Positions 6,281 through 14,396 of a DNA stretch of 64,000 bases are shown here, one piece after another. The translations under genes and the position numbers were made by a program. The DNA is taken from the NCBI GenBank assembly GCA_003212395.1, contig QCPU01000002.1, positions 62,001-126,000 of the forward strand, given 5' to 3'. The notes beneath the pieces were generated by a model. The model worked only from the letters and a program-made list of their open reading frames with translations. It searched no databases and had not been told where the DNA came from. The stretch comes from Prochlorococcus sp. AG-442-B03 (GTDB taxonomy: Bacteria > Cyanobacteriota > Cyanobacteriia > PCC-6307 > Cyanobiaceae). Within the stretch, counting starts at the first letter, position 1; each line of letters opens with the position of its first letter.

Positions 6281-7029
6281 TGAAGACCTATTTAGAAGAA
6301 CGAATTGAATGGTATGACGATAATTATAGAAATGGAAATGCTTTAATCTCTGATAAACAGTTCGACAAACTTGAAAAGAATTTATTAAGAACAAACCCTA
6401 ATTGTGATTACTTTAAAAAGAAAAATAAACTAGTTTTACCTTCATTAGAAAAGAACTCAATAGATGAATTTTTGAAAGGATTATTAGTCAATACCAGATT
6501 ATTAATTGAACCGAAAATCGATGGTTGTGCTGTTGCTTTGCAATATAGGGATGGAACCTTGGAGAAAGCAATTTCAAGAAAAGGGGCAGACGTTACTAAT
6601 AAACTTATTAAAGTCCAAGACATTCCTAATAATCTCCCATTACGAGGTGTTCTTCAAGTTAGAGGTGAATTATATGCACCCACCCAAAGTCCAAATATCT
6701 CCCAGAGAATCGCTTCTGGATTTCTAAGAGCTAAAGAAGGGTTTTCTGAAAGTCTTAGCTTCTGCGCATTTCAAATACTTAATTCAACACTTAACCAATA
6801 TGAGTCCAAAAAGTTTCTTTCAAAGCTTGGTTTCACGATCCCTCAGGATATTTCATGCAACTTTACTAGCCAAGTTCAAGTATTTAGAAAACAGTGGCTA
6901 GAAAAGAAGCTTTTTAAGAAATATCCAACAGATGGAATAGTAGTAAAGATAAATTCTAGAAAATTGCAATTAATGAGAGAAAAATCAAATTTAGATTATC
7001 CTTATTGGCAAGTGGCAATAAAAAGTTAA
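6280..7029 (+). CDS. Stand-alone NAD-dependent DNA ligase adenylation domain
   Basis: The 249 residues match the N-terminal part of LigA. A domain-Ia-like NAD-binding segment (about 8-40, with ISDKQFDKL) is followed by the nucleotidyltransferase fold with motif I K79-I-D-G, RGE (128-130), DGIVVK (218-223) and the final AIK (246-248). The protein stops right after motif V. The OB fold, zinc finger, helix-hairpin-helix and BRCT domains of a normal roughly 670-residue LigA are absent. It could self-adenylate but probably not seal nicks alone. It is coupled to small membrane-type genes on both sides (TAATG at each end), and DUF1651 cassettes with LexA-like boxes flank the group. Confidence 0.85.
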   Translation: MKTYLEERIEWYDDNYRNGNALISDKQFDKLEKNLLRTNPNCDYFKKKNKLVLPSLEKNSIDEFLKGLLVNTRLLIEPKIDGCAVALQYRDGTLEKAISRKGADVTNKLIKVQDIPNNLPLRGVLQVRGELYAPTQSPNISQRIASGFLRAKEGFSESLSFCAFQILNSTLNQYESKKFLSKLGFTIPQDISCNFTSQVQVFRKQWLEKKLFKKYPTDGIVVKINSRKLQLMREKSNLDYPYWQVAIKS

Positions 7030-7142
7030 TGGAATTAGTACACCAGATTTTTCCTACTTGGCATATTTACTTAGACATGTTTTTGGTTGGCTTTGCAACT
7101 TACGGTTTTCTAAGAATTAAGAAAAAAATAAAAACTAAATAA
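7029..7142 (+). CDS. 37-residue membrane protein coupled to the ligase-like gene
   Basis: The ATG overlaps the ligase-like stop (TAATG). A hydrophobic helix (WHIYLDMFLVGFATYGFL) ends in a basic tail (RIKKKIKTK). It looks like the terminal gene of the unit. Function unknown; it may anchor or simply accompany the ligase-like protein. Confidence 0.45.
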   Translation: MELVHQIFPTWHIYLDMFLVGFATYGFLRIKKKIKTK

Positions 7143-7152
7143 AGTTTTTAAA

Positions 7153-7305
7153 TCATCCGCTGTCCTTAAGCATGGATTTGAGTTGTTCGCTATCTAATTG
7201 TTCGAGATAATTTCTCATTGCCAACCAAGATCTTCTGCTTTCTAACTTTCCACTTTGTTTAAATAAATTTGCGGAAACTTGATCTATCAATTCTTTATGA
7301 GTCAT
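7153..7305 (-). CDS. Small helical protein, third gene of DUF1651 cassette 2
   Basis: The start is taken at ATG 7305 (50 residues, MTHKELIDQV...); longer starts run into the overlapping upstream gene. It is all helix and highly charged (KLESRRSWLAMRNYLEQLD). Its start overlaps the end of the 46-residue gene by 11 bases, so the three minus-strand genes form a tight operon. Function unknown. Confidence 0.5.
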   Translation of the reverse strand: MTHKELIDQVSANLFKQSGKLESRRSWLAMRNYLEQLDSEQLKSMLKDSG

Positions 7306-7435
7306 ATTTATATTCTTCATCAAGTTCAATGACATCACCATTAAAAAATTCTGCTAATAATTTTGATGGGTCTTGTATAGATATCTTTCTATCTGCTTTT
7401 GATAGTTTCTTTTTGATTGGATTTAAGTTAGTCAT
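7295..7435 (-). CDS. 46-residue charged protein, second gene of DUF1651 cassette 2
   Basis: The start ATG overlaps the TGA of the DUF1651 gene (ATGA), typical of translational coupling. The product has a basic first half (NPIKKKLSKADRKIS) and an acidic second half (GDVIELDEEYKYDS). It is too small to classify, but the overlaps on both sides support reality. Confidence 0.5.
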   Translation of the reverse strand: MTNLNPIKKKLSKADRKISIQDPSKLLAEFFNGDVIELDEEYKYDS

Positions 7436-7731
7436 AAAGATTCAGGTAATTCAAGTTCTTCAAAAGTCCAACCTTCTAATTGAAGGTCATGCCATTTATC
7501 CCAAGCATTATCCAAATACATTTGAGTTGATGATTTAATTGCCATTGGCTCACCAAGATCACTTGCATAATATGTATGAGCAAAAATTCTCATACTATTT
7601 CTTGGAGATTTTTTATTCCTTGTAAATAAAATTAATCTACTGCGGTCTGGACTAAGCAACCAGCCACTTGGGGACTCATTACGATAACCGTAAGAAAAAT
7701 TAGTCCAAACATTAGCTCCTCCTAAAGTCAT
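7432..7731 (-). CDS. DUF1651 family protein (copy 2)
   Basis: This 99-residue paralog of 4996-5286 shares N-terminal GGANVWTNF, the SGWLLSPDRSRLILF strand region, SDLGEP and the C-terminal WHDLQLEGW. The function of the family is unknown. It heads a three-gene minus-strand unit with tight overlaps, expressed from a promoter that carries a LexA-like box at the start site. The two copies are diverged, so the duplication is not recent. Confidence 0.78.
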   Translation of the reverse strand: MTLGGANVWTNFSYGYRNESPSGWLLSPDRSRLILFTRNKKSPRNSMRIFAHTYYASDLGEPMAIKSSTQMYLDNAWDKWHDLQLEGWTFEELELPESL

Positions 7732-7739
7732 TAGCTACT

Positions 7740-7786
7740 AATACATGTGTACTATTAATATAAATGTATTAGAAATAGATCGTCAA
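7740..7786 (-). promoter_or_regulatory. DUF1651 promoter with LexA-like box (copy 2)
   Basis: Minus strand: -35 TTGACG (7781-7786), 18-base spacer, -10 TATATT (7757-7762), then AGTACACATGTATT (7740-7753), one mismatch from the cyanobacterial LexA consensus. The layout matches the copy at 5293-5338 although the spacers differ. Confidence 0.6.
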
Positions 7787-7860
7787 GTATTTTCGCAAGC
7801 AAATTACTAAAACTGATAGAGAATAAAAACAGTCCGGTTATTCCTAAAAAAATAAAAATA

Positions 7861-7897
7861 CCTACCAAAAGCCTTTTATAGAAGGCATTTTGATAGG
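7861..7897 (-). terminator. Terminator downstream of 6S RNA
   Basis: A long hairpin (CCTACCAAAAGCCTT / AAGGCATTTTGATAGG with small mismatches) is followed on the minus strand by TATTTTTATTTTTTT. It ends the purK-6S transcription unit. The bases 7787-7860 otherwise hold nothing evident. Confidence 0.75.
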
Positions 7898-8080
7898 TAA
7901 AACCGGATCCCCGTCAGTTCTCTGCTGCATCGACCTGGTAAAGCCAGAAGAGGAGTCAAAGTGGGCTTTCGTTTCCGATTACAAGATCGGTTTACTACCG
8001 CATCACGACAGTCTCCTCACGTCGAAAGAGAGTCAGATCAGAGCACATAAAGAAGAACTTAACCAAAGATCCAGTAACCT
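7895..8080 (-). ncRNA. ssaA: 6S RNA (6Sa, ssaA)
   Basis: The roughly 186-base interval is clearly richer in G and C than its surroundings and folds as a long rod. The closing stem on the minus strand pairs AGGT + CTGGATC with GATCCGG + ACCT. An inner GAGGAG/CTCCTC helix and a terminal CCGAT/ATCGG hairpin follow. Position beside purK is the known location of cyanobacterial 6S RNA. 6S RNA mimics an open promoter and binds RNA polymerase holoenzyme. The 5' end lies about 18 bases after the purK stop, so it may be processed from a purK transcript or use a promoter inside purK. A frame over this stretch on the plus strand is spurious. Confidence 0.85.
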
Positions 8081-8097
8081 AACTCTAACTTATTTCT

Positions 8098-9288
8098 TTA
8101 TGCATTTGGAGATGGCCAAATGTCTCTTACCATAGTTAATAAAACTTGAGCTTCATCATATCTTTCTGAATGCGTTTTACCATTTAATAAAAAAGTAATA
8201 TGAGCCATTTTTCTTCCCAGAATTTCTCGAGATTTGCCATAACAATGAATATTAGAACCCTCAATTTCAGACAACATTTTAACTCTTGTTTCCATTGAAA
8301 TTGGGAAATTCTTTTTTAATCCAAGTAGATTTATCATAATTGTCCCTTCACAGTTCATTTTGATTTCAGGTGGCATTATTCCAGAAGAAATACAAACATA
8401 TTGATCAAACTGACTTGAAGTACAAGCTTCAATAGAGAAATGAGCTGAGTTATGTGTTCTTGGAGCTATTTCATTAATTAAAAGACCATTATCTCCATAG
8501 AAGAATTCAATAGCTAAAACGCCAACGTAATTAAGTTCGTTGACTATTGAAGAGAAAATATTTATTGCAAATAAGTTCAAATCATATTCAGTTATGGCAG
8601 GAGCAAGAACCCAATCACAAACCTGATTTGATTGGAATGTCTCAACGATTGGAAAGAACCTTATCTTACCGGTTCTATCTCTCGAGCCAACAAGAGCTAG
8701 TTCTTTTTCATACTCTATCCATTCTTCTATTAACCATTCATCTGAATTATTATCTGTTAAAAAAGAATCCAAATCTTCTTTTGTCTTTATTTTTTTGTTC
8801 CCTTTACCGTCATATCCACCTTTATTTGATTTTACCATTAGAGGGAAAGTCCAATTATTGATTTCCTCATCCGAGAGATTTTTAAAATCCTCAATACTTA
8901 TCCATTTTGGACAGGGAATATTCATTTTATCTATTAATTTTTTTTGAGAAAACCTATCTACTAATGGCTTAATTGCATTAAGGCTTGGAACAAAAATATC
9001 GTTATTATCAATTAAATTTAATTTATCAATTTTTATCCATTCATTTTCAAAAATTATTTTTTCACACTTATTAATTAATGATTTATTACCTTTTATCTTT
9101 AAAGGATCAACTTCTATGACATGATCTGCTTTTAAACCAGCAGGATCATCACAAGATTTTGTTTGCACACATACTTCTAAATCTCTTTTTTTTGCTGCCT
9201 CGGTTAACATCAAAGCCAGTTGACCACCTCCAATTATTCCTAGGGAATAATTTTTCTTTATAGCGTCTATATTTTTTTTTAAACTCAT
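8098..9288 (-). CDS. purK: N5-carboxyaminoimidazole ribonucleotide synthase
   Basis: PurK converts AIR, bicarbonate and ATP to N5-CAIR in purine synthesis. The 396 residues have the N-terminal LGIIGGGQLALML motif, the ATP-grasp core with MVKSNKGGYDGKGN (about 152-165), and the metal/ATP site region INEIAPRTHNSAHFS. The length is normal. The start ATG is at 9288, with no other gene nearer than the divergent aroB. 6S RNA follows immediately downstream. Confidence 0.96.
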   Translation of the reverse strand: MSLKKNIDAIKKNYSLGIIGGGQLALMLTEAAKKRDLEVCVQTKSCDDPAGLKADHVIEVDPLKIKGNKSLINKCEKIIFENEWIKIDKLNLIDNNDIFVPSLNAIKPLVDRFSQKKLIDKMNIPCPKWISIEDFKNLSDEEINNWTFPLMVKSNKGGYDGKGNKKIKTKEDLDSFLTDNNSDEWLIEEWIEYEKELALVGSRDRTGKIRFFPIVETFQSNQVCDWVLAPAITEYDLNLFAINIFSSIVNELNYVGVLAIEFFYGDNGLLINEIAPRTHNSAHFSIEACTSSQFDQYVCISSGIMPPEIKMNCEGTIMINLLGLKKNFPISMETRVKMLSEIEGSNIHCYGKSREILGRKMAHITFLLNGKTHSERYDEAQVLLTMVRDIWPSPNA

Positions 9289-9413
9289 AGCATGATTTTA
9301 TTACGATTTCTAATTCTTAACAACTGAATTTTTAAGTATCCAAAGCTTAGATTTTGCTAATATAGAGAGTATTTAATACCAAATATTTGTAAATTTTAAC
9401 TAGGTAATCAATT

Positions 9414-10505
9414 GTGAATAAGAGAAAAATATTAGTTCCATTAGGTGATAAGTCATACGAAGTAACTCTAGAAGCAGGGATACTGAATAATCTCAGCGAA
9501 GAACTTTTAAAAATTGGAATAACAAAGAATAGAAAAATACTTGTAATTTCAAATGAAGAAATATCAAATTTGTATGGAGAAAAATTCTTAAATCATTTAA
9601 AAGATAATAAATTTCAAGCCCAAATGTTCCTTATCAAGGCTGGAGAATCATATAAAAACTTAAAAACCTTAAATGAAATATATGATGTTGCCTTCGAATT
9701 TGGTTTAGATAGAAATTCAATAATTATTGCCCTTGGAGGAGGGATTGTTGGAGATGTAAGTGGTTTTGCAGCTGCGACTTGGCTGAGAGGTATCGATTAT
9801 ATTCAGATTCCAACAACATTATTATCGATGGTTGATTCATCAGTGGGAGGAAAAACAGGAGTGAATCATCCTAAAGGTAAAAATTTAATTGGAGCCTTCA
9901 ATCAACCAAAAGCAGTTTTTATTGATCCAGAAACTTTAAAAAGTTTGCCCAAAAGAGAATTTAGTGCAGGCATGGCCGAAGTAATAAAATACGGAGTAAT
10001 AAGAGATAAAGAACTTTTCGAATACTTAGAAATTGAAAAAAACAAGAATGAACTTAAAAATCTCAGGAATGAATATCTAATTAAAATAATTAATAGTTCC
10101 ATTAAAACAAAGTCTCTTATTGTTTCTCAAGACGAACATGAAAAAGGTGTTAGAGCAATATTGAATTATGGTCATTCTTTTGGTCACGTTATTGAAAATT
10201 TATGTGGATACGGCAAATTTCTACATGGTGAAGCAATATCAATTGGTATGAATATTGCGGGGAAAATAGCAATTGAGAAAGGGTTATGGTCTAAAGAAGA
10301 ATTAGAGAGACAAAAGAAACTTTTGAAGAGTTACGATCTTCCTACCGAGATCCCCAAAATAAATAAAGAAGAAGTTCTAACAATACTTATGGGCGACAAA
10401 AAAGTTCGTGATGGCAAAATGAGATTTATTTTGCCGAAAGAAATTGGTGAAGTGGATATATATGATGACGTAGAGAATTCATTATTTTTAAAGTTTTTTT
10501 CTTAA
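9414..10505 (+). CDS. aroB: 3-dehydroquinate synthase
   Basis: AroB closes DAHP to 3-dehydroquinate in the shikimate pathway, using NAD and a divalent metal. The 363 residues include the NAD-binding [39 protein letters not shown], and the metal-ligand regions [18 protein letters not shown] and LHGEA. GTG start at 9414. It is divergent from purK, and its stop overlaps the convergent methyltransferase gene by 4 bases. Confidence 0.97.
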   Translation: MNKRKILVPLGDKSYEVTLEAGILNNLSEELLKIGITKNRKILVISNEEISNLYGEKFLNHLKDNKFQAQMFLIKAGESYKNLKTLNEIYDVAFEFGLDRNSIIIALGGGIVGDVSGFAAATWLRGIDYIQIPTTLLSMVDSSVGGKTGVNHPKGKNLIGAFNQPKAVFIDPETLKSLPKREFSAGMAEVIKYGVIRDKELFEYLEIEKNKNELKNLRNEYLIKIINSSIKTKSLIVSQDEHEKGVRAILNYGHSFGHVIENLCGYGKFLHGEAISIGMNIAGKIAIEKGLWSKEELERQKKLLKSYDLPTEIPKINKEEVLTILMGDKKVRDGKMRFILPKEIGEVDIYDDVENSLFLKFFS

Positions 10506-11692
10506 CGCAAACAAGTTGAATTTATATTCATTTTCTTCTCCTTAAACTTATTAAAAACAAACCACTTAAAATCACCTAGACATACAGGATCAACGAGTCT
10601 CAGTAATGCCTCTCTTCTTATAAGAGCATTTGATAAATCCTCCTTAAATTCTTCTTGAATTCCATAAATTCTTTCTGCCAATCCAAGTGCCAACAAAGCC
10701 TCTCCTTGTTTAGTTATTCCAACAGTATTAAATCCAAGAGTCTCAGCATCATTAACTAAAGTTTCTATACATACATGAGATGTTAAATCGCAATTTCCAG
10801 GAGAATCTAAGACATAATTCCTCATTTTTTGATTTTCATAAGAAACAATAGTCCCATCAGAATTCCTAGAGATGTAGTATTTTTTAGCTTCTTTAGCGTA
10901 ATCAATTATTAATAAAATTCCGTTATTTATTTTTCCATAAATAGCTTTTAACCATTTTGAGTTATCTACATGCCATTCTGTCGTCCATCCTTCAAGGGCA
11001 TCTTTAGGCGGAATGGTAATTCCTAATTCACTTTTAGCAAGTTCGATGCTTTTTTCTAATTCTTTTGTGATTGGCATTTCATCAAAAAATAATTTATGAG
11101 ATTTTTTATCTATAGAAACTGCTTGTCGAAGTAATTTTCCTTTTGATAAGGTTATTCTCTCCACTGGTAAAGCATCTAAAACCTCATTTGCTAGAACTAT
11201 TCCATTTATATTATTTTCCTTTACTTCTTCCAAACCTTTCCATAAAATATCAATACCTAAGTTTAAAAATTCCTCCAATTTTTTTTTTTGTTTTTCTACC
11301 ATCCCATAATTAGGTTCAATAATTATAAAAGAAACTCCATTCAAAAACTTCTTGCTGTTTTCTGAAAAATATTTAATTAATCCACTCATAAAGCTTCCAT
11401 CTCCAGCTCCAAATTCAATTACAGCTAATTTCTGATTAGATGAAAGACTACTTTTTAACTGAATTAACCAATCTTCAATTTGTTTGCCAACCAAAAAAGC
11501 AAAATCATCAGATAAGGAGGGTGATGTGACAAAATCTCCTCGAAAACCTAACTCAGCTTTACCGCTGCCGTAATAACCATTAATAGGATCATTTAAAACA
11601 AAATTCATAAAGTCATAAAAACTTATAGTCCCACCCATTTTTATTATTTTTTTTACTAACCAATCTGGATTATTCGCGGGTAAGCTATTCAT
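10502..11692 (-). CDS. MidA/NDUFAF7-type SAM-dependent methyltransferase
   Basis: This 396-residue protein of the COG1565 family has an N-terminal [18 protein letters not shown], the conserved [15 protein letters not shown] and the SAM-binding [23 protein letters not shown] is also a family hallmark. In mitochondria the homolog methylates an arginine of a complex I subunit; by analogy the cyanobacterial protein may act on NDH-1, but this is inference. It overlaps the aroB end by 4 bases tail to tail. Confidence 0.9.
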   Translation of the reverse strand: MNSLPANNPDWLVKKIIKMGGTISFYDFMNFVLNDPINGYYGSGKAELGFRGDFVTSPSLSDDFAFLVGKQIEDWLIQLKSSLSSNQKLAVIEFGAGDGSFMSGLIKYFSENSKKFLNGVSFIIIEPNYGMVEKQKKKLEEFLNLGIDILWKGLEEVKENNINGIVLANEVLDALPVERITLSKGKLLRQAVSIDKKSHKLFFDEMPITKELEKSIELAKSELGITIPPKDALEGWTTEWHVDNSKWLKAIYGKINNGILLIIDYAKEAKKYYISRNSDGTIVSYENQKMRNYVLDSPGNCDLTSHVCIETLVNDAETLGFNTVGITKQGEALLALGLAERIYGIQEEFKEDLSNALIRREALLRLVDPVCLGDFKWFVFNKFKEKKMNINSTCLR

Positions 11693-11723
11693 CGGCGAAA
11701 ATATAAAGAGACAAAACTTATTT

Positions 11724-12521
11724 ATGCCTTCAAAGATTAACTATTTATTGGGAATATTTCTATCTATATTAGTTTTAATTTCACATAAACCCGTTTTCGC
11801 TATAAATAATCCAAATCTCTTACCAGAAGAAAAAACACCCGTAATTGATTTAGCTAAAACATTAAGCCCTAATCAGAAAAATTCTTTAGAGGATAAGCTC
11901 AATAATCTAGAAATTGAAAGTGGGTGGAAAATTAAATATTTATCTCAATTTGAGAGTTCTCCTGGTAGCGCAATAAAGGACTATTGGGATTTAGATGAGA
12001 CAAGTTTGTTAGTAGTTGCAGATCCTAGAGGAGGAAATTTACTCAACTTTAACGTCGGAGAGGCTTATTTTAATTTTATGCCAAGGTTATTTTGGGTTGA
12101 ACTTCAAACAAGATTTGGTAATCAATATTATGTCAAAGATCACGGAGAGGACGGTGCAGTATTAGATGCAATAAATGCAGTAAAGATCTGCCTTGAAAGA
12201 GGAGGGTGTCAAGTTGTCCCTGGCCTACCCAAAGAGCAATATATTTGGACTTTATGTACATCTATTCTTGGAGGTTTAGTAGCAGGCTTCGCATCTGCTC
12301 CAAGAAAAGAAGGTCAAGTCATATCAATTGGATTTTTAGCTCTTCTTTCTCCTTTATGGGGAATGTTATTTGGAATTTTTGGTTTAGCACCGATAATATC
12401 CAGAACAAATGATTTATTACCTTTATTTAAGAATGGTTTAGCTTTTGCAGCCGCAGGAATTGCGGGTTATATCTTATCTCAAACATTGTTTGCAAGATAT
12501 GAAAAGCCTAAAAATACTTAA
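11724..12521 (+). CDS. TPM-domain protein with signal and C-terminal membrane helices
   Basis: The N-terminal signal peptide (ILVLISHKPVFA, cleavage near 26) is followed by a TPM domain (about 38-165, VIDLAKTLSPNQKNSLEDKL ... VVADPRGGNLL). About three hydrophobic helices follow to the C-terminus. TPM proteins such as plant TLP18.3 and cyanobacterial Psb32 act in the thylakoid lumen in photosystem II repair. This protein is longer than those, so the equivalence is only suggestive. The gene stands alone between two minus-strand genes. Confidence 0.75.
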   Translation: MPSKINYLLGIFLSILVLISHKPVFAINNPNLLPEEKTPVIDLAKTLSPNQKNSLEDKLNNLEIESGWKIKYLSQFESSPGSAIKDYWDLDETSLLVVADPRGGNLLNFNVGEAYFNFMPRLFWVELQTRFGNQYYVKDHGEDGAVLDAINAVKICLERGGCQVVPGLPKEQYIWTLCTSILGGLVAGFASAPRKEGQVISIGFLALLSPLWGMLFGIFGLAPIISRTNDLLPLFKNGLAFAAAGIAGYILSQTLFARYEKPKNT

Positions 12522-12544
12522 AATATGATCAAAAATATCTAATT

Positions 12545-13378
12545 CTAAAAAAATTTGTCTTCTTCACAAATTTCACCAGAAGTTGAATACCATCGATGAG
12601 AAACATTTTTTAATTCCTTTTTTTGAAACTCAATCCACGAAAAGTTAATTAATAATTTTCCATCTTTATCAGTTTTATATCTTGGCACTACAGCTGTATT
12701 GAAATAAATTGTTCCTTTGCTATCAATTTTAAACATCTCTCTTAAACCAAGATTTCTTTTAAGCCGATTGTGCATATGACCAAAAATTACAAGCTCAACT
12801 TTTCTTTTCTTTTGTATTTGAGAAATAGCTACAGATAAATCTCTATCTCCCCAATCTAAAGAGGGTAATTTCCAGTCTTTCCCACAAATGCTTTTAGGTT
12901 CTGAGCCTAAACCAGAAGGGCCGGCATGAGACATTATTATTAAAGGAATATCTTCAATAGTCTCCTCTGAACATTTGATAATTTTATTTATTGAATCTTG
13001 TTCGGAGATAGGTCCATAAACGCCTTTAACTTCTTTTGAAAGATAATAACCACCTCCAGAACTACATGGTCTCGCAGAAAGTAAATTTATTTGATTATTA
13101 AAAACTTTTAAATCCCATGCACAATATTTTTCACCTAGAACACGTATCTGCTTTGAGAGAATTTCACCTGTAGAATCCTTACCTCTATCATGATTTCCTA
13201 AAATCACAAAAGTAGGAATTTTGATCTCATTGATTTTTTTTATTATTTTGACACTCCCATCAGAAATATCACCAACAAATAAAACAATATTTGGGTTGAT
13301 AATCGATAAAACTTTCAAGTCTAGTTCAGACCATTGACCATGACAGTCTCCAACAATAGCAATTTTTAAATTTGTCAG
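12545..13378 (-). CDS. Metallophosphoesterase (cyanobacterial TIGR04168-like), unusual start
   Basis: The calcineurin-type motifs GDISDG, LGNHDRG, SHAGPSG and FGHMHNR mark a binuclear metallophosphoesterase. The first motif GDCHGQW is needed for metal binding, but it lies upstream of the first ordinary start (TTG at 13316-13318), in the same open frame. That frame has no ATG, GTG or TTG between an upstream stop (about 13396) and 13318. I therefore extended to a CTG at 13376-13378; ATT at 13379-13381 is an alternative. A single-base indel in an A-run would instead join it to an ATG in the next frame. Substrate unknown. Confidence 0.8.
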   Translation of the reverse strand: MTNLKIAIVGDCHGQWSELDLKVLSIINPNIVLFVGDISDGSVKIIKKINEIKIPTFVILGNHDRGKDSTGEILSKQIRVLGEKYCAWDLKVFNNQINLLSARPCSSGGGYYLSKEVKGVYGPISEQDSINKIIKCSEETIEDIPLIIMSHAGPSGLGSEPKSICGKDWKLPSLDWGDRDLSVAISQIQKKRKVELVIFGHMHNRLKRNLGLREMFKIDSKGTIYFNTAVVPRYKTDKDGKLLINFSWIEFQKKELKNVSHRWYSTSGEICEEDKFF

Positions 13379-13481
13379 AATTTTTTCTATTTAAAGGCAT
13401 ATAATCAATTTAGATATATTCTAAATCCTGACCAGTACAACTTCTACTGCAAAACAGAAATCCGTTCAAAACGAAGAGAAT

Positions 13482-14396
13482 TTGATTTCTGAAATTAAGG
13501 AGCATTGCAAAAAAGCTAATGCAATTATTCTTGCGCATTATTATCAAGCTCCAGAGATTCAAGAAATTGCAGATTTTATTGGCGACTCATTAGATCTATC
13601 GAGGAAAGCTGCAAATAATGATGCAGATATAATAATTTTTTGCGGTGTACACTTTATGGCCGAAACTGCAAAAATACTTAGTCCCAATAAAACAGTCCTA
13701 TTACCAGATATTGACGCAGGATGCTCATTAGCAGACGATTGTCCCTCAGATAAATTTCAAAAATTTAGGGAAGAATATCCAGACCACTATGTCGTAAGTT
13801 ATATAAATTGTACTGCAGAAGTAAAAGCGCAAAGTGATCTGATATGTACAAGCAGTAACGCAGTCTCATTAGTCAAAAAAATACCTGAAGATAAAAAGAT
13901 AATATTTGCGCCAGATCAGAACCTTGGTAGATGGGTACAGAAAAATTCAGGAAGAGAACTTAAATTATGGCCTGGCAGCTGCATTGTTCATGAATCATTT
14001 AGTGAAGAAGCACTTCTAAAATTAAAGTATCAAAATCCAGGATCAAAAGTCATTGCTCATCCTGAATGTAGTCAAAATTTACTATCTCTTTCAGACTTTA
14101 TTGGATCAACGAGTAAACTGCTGGATTTCGTAAGTAAAGATCCATCTAAAACTTTCGTGGTATTAACTGAACCTGGAATAATCCATCAAATGAAGAAGAA
14201 AGAACCTAAAAAAATTTTTATTGAAGTCCCAGATATAGAAGGTTGTAAATGTAACGAGTGTCCATATATGAAATTAAATACTTTAGAAAAAATTCTAGAT
14301 TGTTTGAAGAATAATTCCCCATCTATCGAACTTGACCCAGAAATAATAAGAAGAGCCTATGTACCAATAAAAAGAATGCTAGATATGAGTAATTAA
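13482..14396 (+). CDS. nadA: Quinolinate synthase
   Basis: NadA condenses iminoaspartate with dihydroxyacetone phosphate to quinolinate in NAD synthesis, using a 4Fe-4S cluster. Visible motifs: AIILAHYYQAPEIQEIADFI, CGVHFMAETAK, the ADDCPSD segment, GSCIVHE and the C-terminal EGCKCNECPYM. I use TTG 13482. The open frame continues upstream to CTG at 13428 (TSTTSTAKQK...), which would give the N-terminal length more usual for the family; no ATG or GTG is present. Its end overlaps ctpA by 4 bases. Confidence 0.95.
   Translation: MISEIKEHCKKANAIILAHYYQAPEIQEIADFIGDSLDLSRKAANNDADIIIFCGVHFMAETAKILSPNKTVLLPDIDAGCSLADDCPSDKFQKFREEYPDHYVVSYINCTAEVKAQSDLICTSSNAVSLVKKIPEDKKIIFAPDQNLGRWVQKNSGRELKLWPGSCIVHESFSEEALLKLKYQNPGSKVIAHPECSQNLLSLSDFIGSTSKLLDFVSKDPSKTFVVLTEPGIIHQMKKKEPKKIFIEVPDIEGCKCNECPYMKLNTLEKILDCLKNNSPSIELDPEIIRRAYVPIKRMLDMSN

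Noticed and set aside
7890-8135. An 81-codon plus-strand frame beside purK
   Set aside because: It overlaps the 6S RNA stem structure and the purK 3' end in antisense, with no supporting context.
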